Origin: an uncultured Prevotellaceae bacterium
GTDB lineage: Bacteria; Bacteroidota; Bacteroidia; Bacteroidales; Muribaculaceae
Assembly: GCA_947306175.1 (NCBI GenBank)
Contig: CAMZFV010000020.1
Location: forward strand, 1-53,516
Direction of reading: 5' to 3'
Length of the DNA stretch: 53,516 bases
The position numbers and the translations under genes were made by a program. Every line of letters begins with the position of its first letter. The first letter of the stretch is position 1. The notes below the pieces were generated by a model. It saw only the letters and a list, made by a program, of their open reading frames with translations. It made no database searches and was not told the DNA's origin. Positions 31,167-39,382 of the stretch are shown piece after piece.

Positions 31167-33593
31167 TTACTTCACAGTGATATTGACGGAGGATTTCAGG
31201 CCCGTGGCAGGATCCTTGACGGTGAGGGTCATCACACCTGGGGTTTTACCTGCTTGACATACAACCACCAGCTGGCCGTGGAAGAGGCTCATCTGCGGCT
31301 CGGTGAACGACTCCAGCGAGGTGGCGTCGCCGTTGCAGGCAGCACGGTAGGTGCCAGCACCCGATACACTGAATTGCAAGCGGTTGGCGGCATCGGGGCA
31401 TAGGGTACCGTTCTTATCCACAAGGCTCACGGTAACAAAGGCGAGGTCGTTGCCATCAGCCTTGATGGTCTTGCGCTCAGGTTCCAGCAAGAGGCGCTTG
31501 GGCTTGCCTGCGGTGCGGACAATCTGCTGCCCAGCCTTGTTACCCTGCTCGTCATAGACCACGACCTTCAACTCGCCTGGCTGATAGACCACGTCACGCC
31601 AGCGCAGGCGGTAACGGTCAAGGCGCGCGGTGTCACTTTTGGTAATACGGCCTTGGCTCTTGCCGTTGACAAAGAGTTCGGCGCTGGGATAGTCGGTATA
31701 ACAATAGACAGGCGTCACTTTACCTTTGCGGTCGGGCCACGTCCAGTGGGGCAACAAGTGGATGGTGTGCTCCTTCTTGTTCCAATGGCTACGATAGAGG
31801 TAGTAGCGGTCCTTAGGCAAACCAGCCAAATCACAGATGCCGAAGTAACTGCTGCGCGAGGGCCAGTATTCATCGTATGGGGTCGGTTCGCCCAGATAGT
31901 CGTAACCTGTCCAAACGAATTCGCCCACCGTCCACTCAAAGTCATCCTGCATCTTCCAGTCATCGTCAGGCAGATTGCTCCACCAGCAGTATTCCACGTC
32001 ATAGCCAGAGCACTGGCCGTCAGGCCAAGCCTTGTTAGTAGCGATGGTATCGGGGAAACAGTAATGGCCACGTGTGCTGACGGTTGATGCCGTCTCGCTG
32101 CCCAAAATAAAACCTTGCGGCAGACGCTTGATCATTTCCTCGTACTTGTGCACGCGGTAGTTATAGCCTGGCACATCGGCCATTTGGGCAAAACCGCACC
32201 AGATGGTACCATCGGGTTGGTCCATACCGCAGGTCACCATGCGGCTGGGGTCATACTTATGGCAAAGGGCAATAAGTTCCTTGTAGCGCTGAGCGCCCTC
32301 GGGTTTCCACTGCTCGGGAATTTCGTTACCCACGCTCCACAGGATGATGCTGGGATGGTTGCGGTGATTGAGCACCAGGTTGCGGATGTCCTGCTGCCAC
32401 CACTCGTCCCAATAGCTGCCGTAACCGTTGCGCACCTTGGGCTCTTTCCAACCGTCAAAGCTCTCGGCCATAACCATCATGCCCAAGCTGTCGCAAACTT
32501 CCATCTGCATCGTCGAGGGCATATTGTGACTAGTGCGGATAGCATCGGCCCCCATCGATTTCATCATCTCAATTTGACGGATGAGAGCAGCCTTGTTTAC
32601 AGCAGCGCCCAGCGGACCCAAGTCATGATGGAGACATACACCCTTGATGCTGCGGCGCACGCCGTTAAGCTGGAACCCACCCTCCTTGCTAAAGGAAACG
32701 GTTCGGATGCCTACACGGGTGCTTTGGCGGTCGATTTCCTTTTGGCTTTCAATATCTTCGCCTTTACGGGTCAACAGTACCGTAATCGTGTACAAATAGG
32801 GGGTCTCGGGAGACCACAATACGGGATGATCAACCGTCAAACGGGTGGAAAAGTGTCCCAATCCGTCTGGGCGGGTAACCTTGCTGGACACGGGACTGCC
32901 AGCTTCATCTTGAAGAATGATCGCCAGTTCGTAGTCCTCATCAAGATTGGATGGCGCATCCAGCTGGTGCTCCACCTGCAGCGTTGCCTTACCGCCATCA
33001 ATGCTCAATGTGCGAACGTATAGTCCCCATGTGTCAAGGGCAACATTATCTTGTGTCATGACCAGCTTGACGGGACGGTAGATGCCACCGCCAGGGTACC
33101 AGCGGTTACTCTCTTCCTTATTCTCAAGACGTACCTCCAAGTCATTGGGAGTACCATCGGGATGGATGAACGGTGTCACATCAACGATAAACGCATTGTA
33201 GCCATAGGCCCAATGTCCCGCCTCACGACCATTGACAAAGACGCGCGGATCGGCCATCGCACCGTCAAACACGAGTTGGGCACGGTGATAATTCTTTGGC
33301 ACCGTGAACGTGGTCTTGTAATAGCCCTTGCCAATCCAAGGCAGCGCACCCGAGCGGCCTGACTTCTCGGTAGCGACGTCCTCACCGTTCTCCTTGATAG
33401 CGACGACCTGGAGGTCCCACTTCTTGTCAAACGGACCACTGATGGCCCAATCGTGGGGCACAGTCACGGGCTGCCAGTTGATTTTATCGCGGGAGAACTG
33501 CCAACCATCGTTCAAAGTCACTTCACGGTGACTTTGAGCCACCGCGACCACGGCCACAAGAGCCATTGCCAGAGATATTAATGTCTTTTTCAT
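31167..33593 (-). CDS. secreted glycoside hydrolase family 2 enzyme (beta-galactosidase-like)
   Basis: This 808-residue exported glycosidase has a signal peptide (cleavage near VAVAQ, residue 20). It has the GH2 order: sugar-binding jelly roll (about 25-180, with WYPGGGIYRPV), Ig-like domain (about 185-295), TIM barrel (about 300-600), then DUF4982-type and Ig-like C-terminal domains. The acid/base is E424 in WSVGNEIPEQW and the nucleophile E500 in LGSETAST. The barrel start RSIKGVCLHHDLGPLG is typical. It may cleave beta-galactosides or beta-glucuronides from host or plant glycans; the exact linkage cannot be told. It lies 44 bp after engB, not next to the SusCD pair. Confidence 0.9.
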   Translation of the reverse strand: MKKTLISLAMALVAVVAVAQSHREVTLNDGWQFSRDKINWQPVTVPHDWAISGPFDKKWDLQVVAIKENGEDVATEKSGRSGALPWIGKGYYKTTFTVPKNYHRAQLVFDGAMADPRVFVNGREAGHWAYGYNAFIVDVTPFIHPDGTPNDLEVRLENKEESNRWYPGGGIYRPVKLVMTQDNVALDTWGLYVRTLSIDGGKATLQVEHQLDAPSNLDEDYELAIILQDEAGSPVSSKVTRPDGLGHFSTRLTVDHPVLWSPETPYLYTITVLLTRKGEDIESQKEIDRQSTRVGIRTVSFSKEGGFQLNGVRRSIKGVCLHHDLGPLGAAVNKAALIRQIEMMKSMGADAIRTSHNMPSTMQMEVCDSLGMMVMAESFDGWKEPKVRNGYGSYWDEWWQQDIRNLVLNHRNHPSIILWSVGNEIPEQWKPEGAQRYKELIALCHKYDPSRMVTCGMDQPDGTIWCGFAQMADVPGYNYRVHKYEEMIKRLPQGFILGSETASTVSTRGHYCFPDTIATNKAWPDGQCSGYDVEYCWWSNLPDDDWKMQDDFEWTVGEFVWTGYDYLGEPTPYDEYWPSRSSYFGICDLAGLPKDRYYLYRSHWNKKEHTIHLLPHWTWPDRKGKVTPVYCYTDYPSAELFVNGKSQGRITKSDTARLDRYRLRWRDVVYQPGELKVVVYDEQGNKAGQQIVRTAGKPKRLLLEPERKTIKADGNDLAFVTVSLVDKNGTLCPDAANRLQFSVSGAGTYRAACNGDATSLESFTEPQMSLFHGQLVVVCQAGKTPGVMTLTVKDPATGLKSSVNITVK

Positions 33594-33637
33594 CGTTTGC
33601 GGGTTATTATGGATATATAGCAGCTATAGATTCTATG

Positions 33638-34240
33638 TTATTGTTTCAGTTGTTGGTTGATGCTGTCGATGTAGTTCAACAGGTCGTCACGGCCGCGGGC
33701 ATCCTCACTTGACGTCATGAAGACGGGGGGCAGTTCCTCCCAAGTCTTGCGCAACACCTTCTTATATTCTTCGACAGCAGCTGGACCGGCCACCTTGCCA
33801 AGCTTGTCCATCTTAGTGAACACGATGGAGAACGGCACCCCATGTTCACCCAGCCACTCCATAAATTCCAGGTCAATCTTCTGTGGCTTGATACGGCTGT
33901 CCACAAGGACAAAGAGGTTGGTCATCTGCTCACGTCCCAGCACATAGCCTTGAATCATGCGCCACAGTTTATCACGATCCTCCTTGCTGCGCTTGGCAAA
34001 GCCGTAACCCGGCAGATCGACGATATACCAGTCACCATTGATGAGGAAGTGGTTGATCAACATGGTCTTGCCAGGGGTGGCACTGGTCTTGGCTAAGCCT
34101 TTGCGTCCAGTGAGCATATTGATAAGCGACGACTTGCCCACGTTGCTGCGGCCAATAAAGGCATATTCTGGCAGCGACGTTTCAGGGCACTTGCGGTAGT
34201 CACTGTTACTGATCTTGAATTCGGCAGATTTGATGTTCAT
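33638..34240 (-). CDS. engB: ribosome biogenesis GTPase EngB (YihA/YsxC)
   Basis: This 200-residue GTPase acts in assembly of the large ribosomal subunit. G1 is GRSNVGKS (30-37), G2 includes TSATPGKT, G3 is DLPGYGFAK and G4 is FTKMDK. The short length with few additions is normal for the family. It follows the TIGR04076 gene by 15 bp and probably shares its promoter. Confidence 0.95.
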   Translation of the reverse strand: MNIKSAEFKISNSDYRKCPETSLPEYAFIGRSNVGKSSLINMLTGRKGLAKTSATPGKTMLINHFLINGDWYIVDLPGYGFAKRSKEDRDKLWRMIQGYVLGREQMTNLFVLVDSRIKPQKIDLEFMEWLGEHGVPFSIVFTKMDKLGKVAGPAAVEEYKKVLRKTWEELPPVFMTSSEDARGRDDLLNYIDSINQQLKQ

Positions 34241-34255
34241 ATTATATTTTACAGT

Positions 34256-34585
34256 TTAGAAGATGGTTTCTAGGTAAAACGAGACGGGGCGGAAACCGTC
34301 ATTGCAGGAGATCATCGCCGAATGGGGATTCTGCATCCACCCGTCGAAAAAATTGCCCTCTCCACGGGCCAACGCTTCGACAAAGGGCTTCATCGACTCC
34401 CAAGCGCTCTCGCATAAGCCATCAGGACATTTTCCATCCACAGAAATGAATACTTGGCCCATGGCAATGTCGCAGGCGTGCTCAATCGGATTCTCGAATT
34501 GCTCCATGAGGTCACGATATACCGTTTGACGCATTGCGGTAATACGTACCGACTTCAGAGTTTTATTATCCCGTTGATCGTTCAT
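34256..34585 (-). CDS. TIGR04076 family protein
   Basis: This 109-residue cytosolic protein resembles TIGR04076 proteins: a KSVRITAM strand, GQVFISVDGKCPDGLC, a central W in SAWESMKPFVEALA, and the end SCNDGFRPVSFYLE. The cysteines in the ENPIEHACD, KCPDGLC and ISCNDG segments are typical of the family; the function is unknown. The promoter at 34591-34621 would start transcription within a few bases of the ATG, so this mRNA may be leaderless. No downstream ATG would keep the conserved N-terminal strand. It is the first gene of an operon with engB. Confidence 0.75.
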   Translation of the reverse strand: MNDQRDNKTLKSVRITAMRQTVYRDLMEQFENPIEHACDIAMGQVFISVDGKCPDGLCESAWESMKPFVEALARGEGNFFDGWMQNPHSAMISCNDGFRPVSFYLETIF

Positions 34586-34590
34586 ACGTG

Positions 34591-34621
34591 CAAAGTTACA
34601 ACAAATCCCCTAAAACACAAA
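34591..34621 (-). promoter_or_regulatory. Bacteroidetes-type promoter, possibly leaderless, for TIGR04076-engB
   Basis: The minus strand has TTTG (34621-34618), a 19-bp spacer and TAACTTTG (34598-34591). The distance from the -7 box to the ATG at 34585 is only 5 bases. Confidence 0.7.
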
Positions 34622-34625
34622 AGAC

Positions 34626-34658
34626 GAGACGGGAAACCTTCCACAGGCTCCCCGTCTC
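34626..34658 (-). terminator. hairpin terminator after the dockerin-bearing protein gene
   Basis: GAGACGGG (34626-34633) pairs with CCCGTCTC (34651-34658); the loop can form a small inner CCT/AGG stem. On the minus strand it lies about 60 bases past the stop and is followed by CTTTTGTGTTTTAG, T-rich. Confidence 0.65.
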
Positions 34659-34719
34659 TACAGGTAATAGATGATATGTTAAGAAACTGTAATAATTATC
34701 AGTTCAGATAAACTCATCA

Positions 34720-36714
34720 TTACGAGTTCAGGATGATGTCGATAACGGCATTGATGTCAGCAATGTTCACCTCACCGTCTCTGTTTACATCTGCGCGGCC
34801 CTCAGAGTTGTCAACACCACACAGAATAATGTCGATGAGAGCGTTGATGTCGGCAATATTCACCTCACCGTCACCATTCACGTCACCAGGAAGGCCAGGC
34901 ACGGGCACGAACTCACCCTGCATGAACTTGTACTCCATGTAATCACCAGGAATCTCGAAGCGAACGATAGCCTCACGATAAGAAACATCGTCGGGAAGAG
35001 GATCGGCCATAAAGTATGCAGCCGTGAAGGTACCAGTCTCAAAGGTTTCGAGGTCCTCTATCTCAAGGTGGAGCCACTCGGGCAATTCCTCATCACCATT
35101 GCAGGTAATGGTCCAGTCACCATCCTCGTAGGGATAGCAGCAGAAGAAGGCGAGGTAATCGACTGTGATGGGATCGGGATCACCATTCTCGTCAACATAG
35201 TCATAGGTCCTCTGGAATACGCCGCCCTCGTCGGGGAAGGTATATTCACCCGGATCCAGCTCATAATAGAGGCTGATGTAGGGATTATCAACCGTGATGA
35301 AGATAGTTAAACCAGTCTTCATCTCCATGGGGCCAGAGAAGAAGTTGTTCAGACCACGCCAGTAGTACTCACCAGTGAAGTTATAAACAGCTTCACCCTG
35401 CTCATTCTTCACGGTATCGCCGTTCTCATCCAACTCAACTTCATAAACCGGGTACTTGAGGTAAGCAAGCTCACCATAACCCTCATCGGTATTCCAGTCG
35501 GTTGAGACGAATGCTGAGAAGTCCTCAAGAGCATCCATTTCGGGGTCATTGTAACCCTCGATACAGATCATGATGGGATAGTCAACGGTCGGAGTGTACT
35601 CGTAGGTCAGCTCGGGGTCATCCTCATCAAAACCGTAGAGGGTAAAGGTAATCAGACCATTCTTGTCCTCACCAGTGGTGGGGGTAAGCAAAGCCTCACC
35701 AGTAACGATCAGTTCACCAGGCTCCAAAGGCAGACGAACGCCACCGCCATCCACGTAATCGGGAACTTCATCCAGCTTGTAAACCTTACAGGTCATCTTC
35801 ACGTTTTCGCGCACCTTCAAGTCGGTATAAGTCTGGAGATAAACGTTCTTCAGCATGTAGGGGTGAGAGGGTTTCTCAAATACCTGAGCCATACCGTCGA
35901 TGTGCTCACCATTCTTACCGAACCACCAGCCATACTGGTTGTTCCCATAAGGATCAGCGCCATAGAAACGGGTGATGGAGCCATCAGCAACGTTGGCAAA
36001 GCGTCCACCGTTAACCATAGTTTTACTGGACACCAGGAACTCTGAGCCTTCGTCACCAAGCATTGAACAGATCATTTCATCATTGGTGGCAGATGCTACA
36101 TAAACAGCCGATTCACCGGTGGGTATAGGATTCTCATCATCATCATTCATGGCGTAGTACTTCATCTGGTAAGGCCACCAAACTGAACTCTCATCATAAG
36201 GATCACCCTCAACCATAAAGAAGATGGGAGCATCATCCAACCAGAAGAAGCTATTATAGGTCAGTTCCTTGGTATTTATATCAAAATACTCATTATCCCT
36301 GACCCAGAACTGCCAAACGTAGGTGTAGCTACCGTCATCACCATAAGCATCAGCCTTCCAGGTGTAATCGCCAAAGGGTTTGGTCAACAAGAATCGCGTA
36401 TCGTGATCGGCACTGCCATAGGTATAAAGACCTGCACCATCCACAGCAATAAACGGGCTATAGAAAGCACCAGCAGGACGCTGATAATAAGGCTCAATGT
36501 AACCAGCTTTGTGGGGAGCCTTAAACGGAGACGACTTATAATTGGCGATCTCTTCAGGAGTAGCCATCTTCATCTCCATAGCTGATCCAACAGCGGTCTT
36601 CACGCATTCGCGCTTAGATAAATTAATCTTAGCAGGCTTCACATCCTTGCGAAGTTGGGCATTAGCTCCAGAGAAGACGAGCGCCGCTACTGCTAAAAGT
36701 AAGAATTTTTTCAT
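34720..36714 (-). CDS. secreted protein with BACON-like and dockerin-like modules
   Basis: This 664-residue exported protein has a signal peptide (cleavage near GANAQ, residue 20). The mature part is acidic and rich in Asp, Tyr and Trp, as in glycan-binding beta proteins, but its main domain (about 60-485) is not one I recognise. Residues about 490-600 look like a BACON domain (DWTITC, PEWLHLEI, AIVRFEIPGDYMEYKF). The C-terminus (about 608-663) holds two dockerin-like repeats, DVNGDGEVNIADINA and DVNRDGEVNIADINA, nearly identical to those of the giant LRR protein. It is last in line behind the SusCD genes, separated from DUF4302 by a 12-bp hairpin, so its expression may be attenuated or separate. 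Confidence 0.8.
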   Translation of the reverse strand: MKKFLLLAVAALVFSGANAQLRKDVKPAKINLSKRECVKTAVGSAMEMKMATPEEIANYKSSPFKAPHKAGYIEPYYQRPAGAFYSPFIAVDGAGLYTYGSADHDTRFLLTKPFGDYTWKADAYGDDGSYTYVWQFWVRDNEYFDINTKELTYNSFFWLDDAPIFFMVEGDPYDESSVWWPYQMKYYAMNDDDENPIPTGESAVYVASATNDEMICSMLGDEGSEFLVSSKTMVNGGRFANVADGSITRFYGADPYGNNQYGWWFGKNGEHIDGMAQVFEKPSHPYMLKNVYLQTYTDLKVRENVKMTCKVYKLDEVPDYVDGGGVRLPLEPGELIVTGEALLTPTTGEDKNGLITFTLYGFDEDDPELTYEYTPTVDYPIMICIEGYNDPEMDALEDFSAFVSTDWNTDEGYGELAYLKYPVYEVELDENGDTVKNEQGEAVYNFTGEYYWRGLNNFFSGPMEMKTGLTIFITVDNPYISLYYELDPGEYTFPDEGGVFQRTYDYVDENGDPDPITVDYLAFFCCYPYEDGDWTITCNGDEELPEWLHLEIEDLETFETGTFTAAYFMADPLPDDVSYREAIVRFEIPGDYMEYKFMQGEFVPVPGLPGDVNGDGEVNIADINALIDIILCGVDNSEGRADVNRDGEVNIADINAVIDIILNS
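34733..34890 (-). repeat. two dockerin-like repeats at the 3' end of the BACON protein gene
   Basis: Two units encode DVN(G/R)DGEVNIADINA with the Asp/Asn Ca-binding positions kept. At protein level they match the module at 14585-14760; at DNA level third codon positions differ often, so the two modules are not a recent copy. Confidence 0.85.
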
Positions 36715-36766
36715 AAACTTTTAATAATTTTGATATGTTAATAAATAGTGAATTATAATCATTGAA

Positions 36767-36805
36767 AACAGTCAGGGCCTGACTTCAGGGCAAGCCCTGA
36801 CTGTT
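36767..36805 (-). terminator. 12-bp hairpin between DUF4302 and the BACON/dockerin gene
   Basis: AACAGTCAGGGC (36767-36778) pairs perfectly with GCCCTGACTGTT (36794-36805) around a 15-base loop. On the minus strand it lies 15 bases past the DUF4302 stop and is followed by TTCAATGATTATAATT, not a strong T run. It may terminate partially or protect the upstream message from 3' decay. Confidence 0.55.
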
Positions 36806-36819
36806 CAAAAGTCATCACA

Positions 36820-38202
36820 TTACTGGAGATTCCAGACAACATAGTTATTCGCATTATCAGCCTCGGTAGTCGTCATATTGACTGGAGCCAACAAGGAATT
36901 GGCCGAGAGGTTGATAGTTCCAGCGCCCAGCGCATCAACAAACGCACGTACAGACGGGCACTTGGCGGTATAGGTTTCACCCATCCTATCACCCTCGGCA
37001 GCTACATTAAACTTCACCTGGTTGTCACCAATAACCTGCATCGTCAGGTAATAAGTGGGGTTGTACTTAACAGAGCCCTTCTTGATATTGAAGGAGAATT
37101 CATACACCGCATTGTCCTTATTATAAGCAATCTGTGCATACTGCAATGTGGATTTGTTATAGGCCTTCAATTCTTCAGCGATTTGAGCCACCAAATCGGC
37201 ATACCTGCCACCCACCTGCTTGAGATCGGATCTCCAGACGAGGTTGCCATTAGAGAACACTACCGAAAGGTGATCGGCAGTCATCGTCGTCTGGTTGTCT
37301 TCGCGGCACAGCAGCGAGCCATCAGCCTGACGGGTAAAGTTCTTGATTGTGTAACCATCGATGGTTAAGGGATCCATAAACGAGAGTCCGTCATGAGTGA
37401 TGATCACATTGTGTTCCTCGGCTGTCGAGATTTCATCAGCATCCTCACGGAAAATCTTCAAGATGCTTGTGGCACCGTTCTTAACGATCCAACGCACACC
37501 ATTGGGCAGGTTAATGTAAACCTGGGGTACCTTGGAGTTGAAGAACGAGTCGGCCATAGCGACAACCTCGTTCATATAAACCTCGTCATCCACACCTTGG
37601 TCAACACGGGTCATAATCATGTTAATGAACCTATCTGACTGGGTGGGCTTCTTACCAGTGAGGAACAAGGTATCACCTGTAGCAGATTCAACATACTTCA
37701 TGATATCAAACTCATAGTTGCCCTCGTGACCGTAGCCGTTCTCGTTGACATCATCGTCGGAGGTAGCACCACCGAGGGCGGGAATGTCGTAGGGATCGGC
37801 AAACAGATGAAAATACTTGTTGTAAGTATTGAACGAGAGAACGGGACCGTTGTCGGCAATCACCTCCCACATGGACACTTCACTGCCATAGGCCGGAGTG
37901 TTGTTGAGAGAACCGGTTTTGATGTAGTTGATCCACTTGTTATTGCCAGCGATAGTCACCGAACCGTCCTGAGAAAAGGTCATCAGGTAAACATAGCCCT
38001 GCTCGTTCTCATTGGCAAAATACTCTAACTGCCACTTGCCACCCTTGTCAGTCAAGATCCTGGAATACTCGGCTTTGGCCTTATCCAAGCGGATAACTGC
38101 ATCCTCATCAAAGATGTTGTCAGTCTCATTCTTGCACGAGCCCAGAGTGAGAGAAGACAAAGCGACGAGCGTCAACAATGAAATATTTAAAAACTTCTTC
38201 AT
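36820..38202 (-). CDS. DUF4302 surface lipoprotein
   Basis: This 460-residue lipoprotein has a signal peptide with lipobox TLGSC (C23). After it comes IFDEDAVIRLDKAKAEYSRIL and WQLEYF, the usual start of DUF4302 proteins of Bacteroidales, then a long beta-rich body. The molecular role is unknown; members travel with RagA/SusC-RagB/SusD pairs and the HExxH lipoprotein seen next door. It probably sits on the outer face of the outer membrane as part of the uptake machine. It lies 30 bp after the metallohydrolase gene. Confidence 0.85.
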   Translation of the reverse strand: MKKFLNISLLTLVALSSLTLGSCKNETDNIFDEDAVIRLDKAKAEYSRILTDKGGKWQLEYFANENEQGYVYLMTFSQDGSVTIAGNNKWINYIKTGSLNNTPAYGSEVSMWEVIADNGPVLSFNTYNKYFHLFADPYDIPALGGATSDDDVNENGYGHEGNYEFDIMKYVESATGDTLFLTGKKPTQSDRFINMIMTRVDQGVDDEVYMNEVVAMADSFFNSKVPQVYINLPNGVRWIVKNGATSILKIFREDADEISTAEEHNVIITHDGLSFMDPLTIDGYTIKNFTRQADGSLLCREDNQTTMTADHLSVVFSNGNLVWRSDLKQVGGRYADLVAQIAEELKAYNKSTLQYAQIAYNKDNAVYEFSFNIKKGSVKYNPTYYLTMQVIGDNQVKFNVAAEGDRMGETYTAKCPSVRAFVDALGAGTINLSANSLLAPVNMTTTEADNANNYVVWNLQ

Positions 38203-38232
38203 TTTCTTTATTCTTCAGTTAAAGGTGAAACA

Positions 38233-39366
38233 TTACTGAATGCCATAGACCATTTGACGCAACTCATCCATGTTGTAAGTTGCCTGACGGTTCTGTACCT
38301 CTTCACGCAGGGCGTCGAGGTCCACATTCCAAGCATCTTTAAACCACTGACGGGCAATCTGTACCTTCTGTAGGATTGCTTCAACGCCATCGATACCGTC
38401 CTTGTCCTCAACATCATAGACTACGATGCGGTTACCCTCCTTGTCACGCTCGGTGCGATAGTACTTGTGAACAGTACCATCAGCGTCGGTAACAGTGACC
38501 ACATAGCGCTCATCGATGTAGGTGGGATCGTTCTCGCTGTCATTGTTGGCGTAGTAGTAGAAGCTGTAATATACAGCATCGAGGTCATCCTCACTGGCCG
38601 AAGTAGCCCAACCGCGTGATGCCAGTTCAAGCATCCTGTTCCACTCAGTTTCGGTATAAACGATGAAGCAGGCGATGGTCTCGGCAAAGTCCTCACGGTA
38701 CTCACTGGAGGCATAGTTGGTCACGAAGCCCAGCGAAGTCACCTCATTGCCACGATACTGCCAGTTGTTGGGATCATAGCGACCTACCGAAATGGTGTTG
38801 AACTCGGTGGGATAGGTCTTGGTCTGGTGCAGGATGTGAGCAAACTCATGGTGCATAGTGTGGAAATAGAGTTCGTTCATCATCTGGAAATTGGTGATAT
38901 CCATCGAATTCACCTTGAACAACGTGATCTTGATACCACCCTCGGCAAGACCGACGGTCTCAGAACCAGAGTCAGCGTTGATGGCAGGCGAACCCACCAG
39001 AAGGATAATGCGGGGGCCATAGAGCTTGAGGAAGTCATTACCGGCCACCTTATCATACACGTCAAACCACAAGTGCTTGCACAGCACGGCCAGGTCAACC
39101 GAGTTGGTGTACTCGGCAGGCACCAGGTTATAGTTCATGTTGGTGCTGATGTCCGGCATCCTGTAGAGGAACGTCAAGTTATATTTCTCAAGATAGTTGG
39201 TCCTGAGGAACTTGTCAAGCTGATAGCTGTAGGAGCTGGGATCGAGCGACTCGTCAACATCGGGGAAAATCGTCGGGCCCAAATCATCCTCACTGCATGA
39301 GGATAATGACATGGCAGCAACTGCCACGAGCAGCAAAGCTGAGATATAATATTGAATCTTTTTCAT
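38233..39366 (-). CDS. substrate import-associated zinc metallohydrolase lipoprotein (HExxH)
   Basis: This 377-residue lipoprotein has lipobox LSSC (C24) and a zinc motif H173EFAH177 in FHTMHHEFAHILHQ. Acidic residues in EYREDFAE about 50-60 residues later may supply the third ligand. It fits the TIGR04549 type, lipoproteins that accompany TonB-dependent SusC/RagA transporters and probably trim peptide-type substrates at the surface. Residues about 275-320 form an acidic insert (NDSENDPTYIDERYVVTV, DKEGNRIVVYDVEDKDG) that I do not recall in the family. Third gene of the operon, 16 bp after SusD. Confidence 0.85.
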   Translation of the reverse strand: MKKIQYYISALLLVAVAAMSLSSCSEDDLGPTIFPDVDESLDPSSYSYQLDKFLRTNYLEKYNLTFLYRMPDISTNMNYNLVPAEYTNSVDLAVLCKHLWFDVYDKVAGNDFLKLYGPRIILLVGSPAINADSGSETVGLAEGGIKITLFKVNSMDITNFQMMNELYFHTMHHEFAHILHQTKTYPTEFNTISVGRYDPNNWQYRGNEVTSLGFVTNYASSEYREDFAETIACFIVYTETEWNRMLELASRGWATSASEDDLDAVYYSFYYYANNDSENDPTYIDERYVVTVTDADGTVHKYYRTERDKEGNRIVVYDVEDKDGIDGVEAILQKVQIARQWFKDAWNVDLDALREEVQNRQATYNMDELRQMVYGIQ

Positions 39367-39382
39367 TGTACTACTTCAATTA

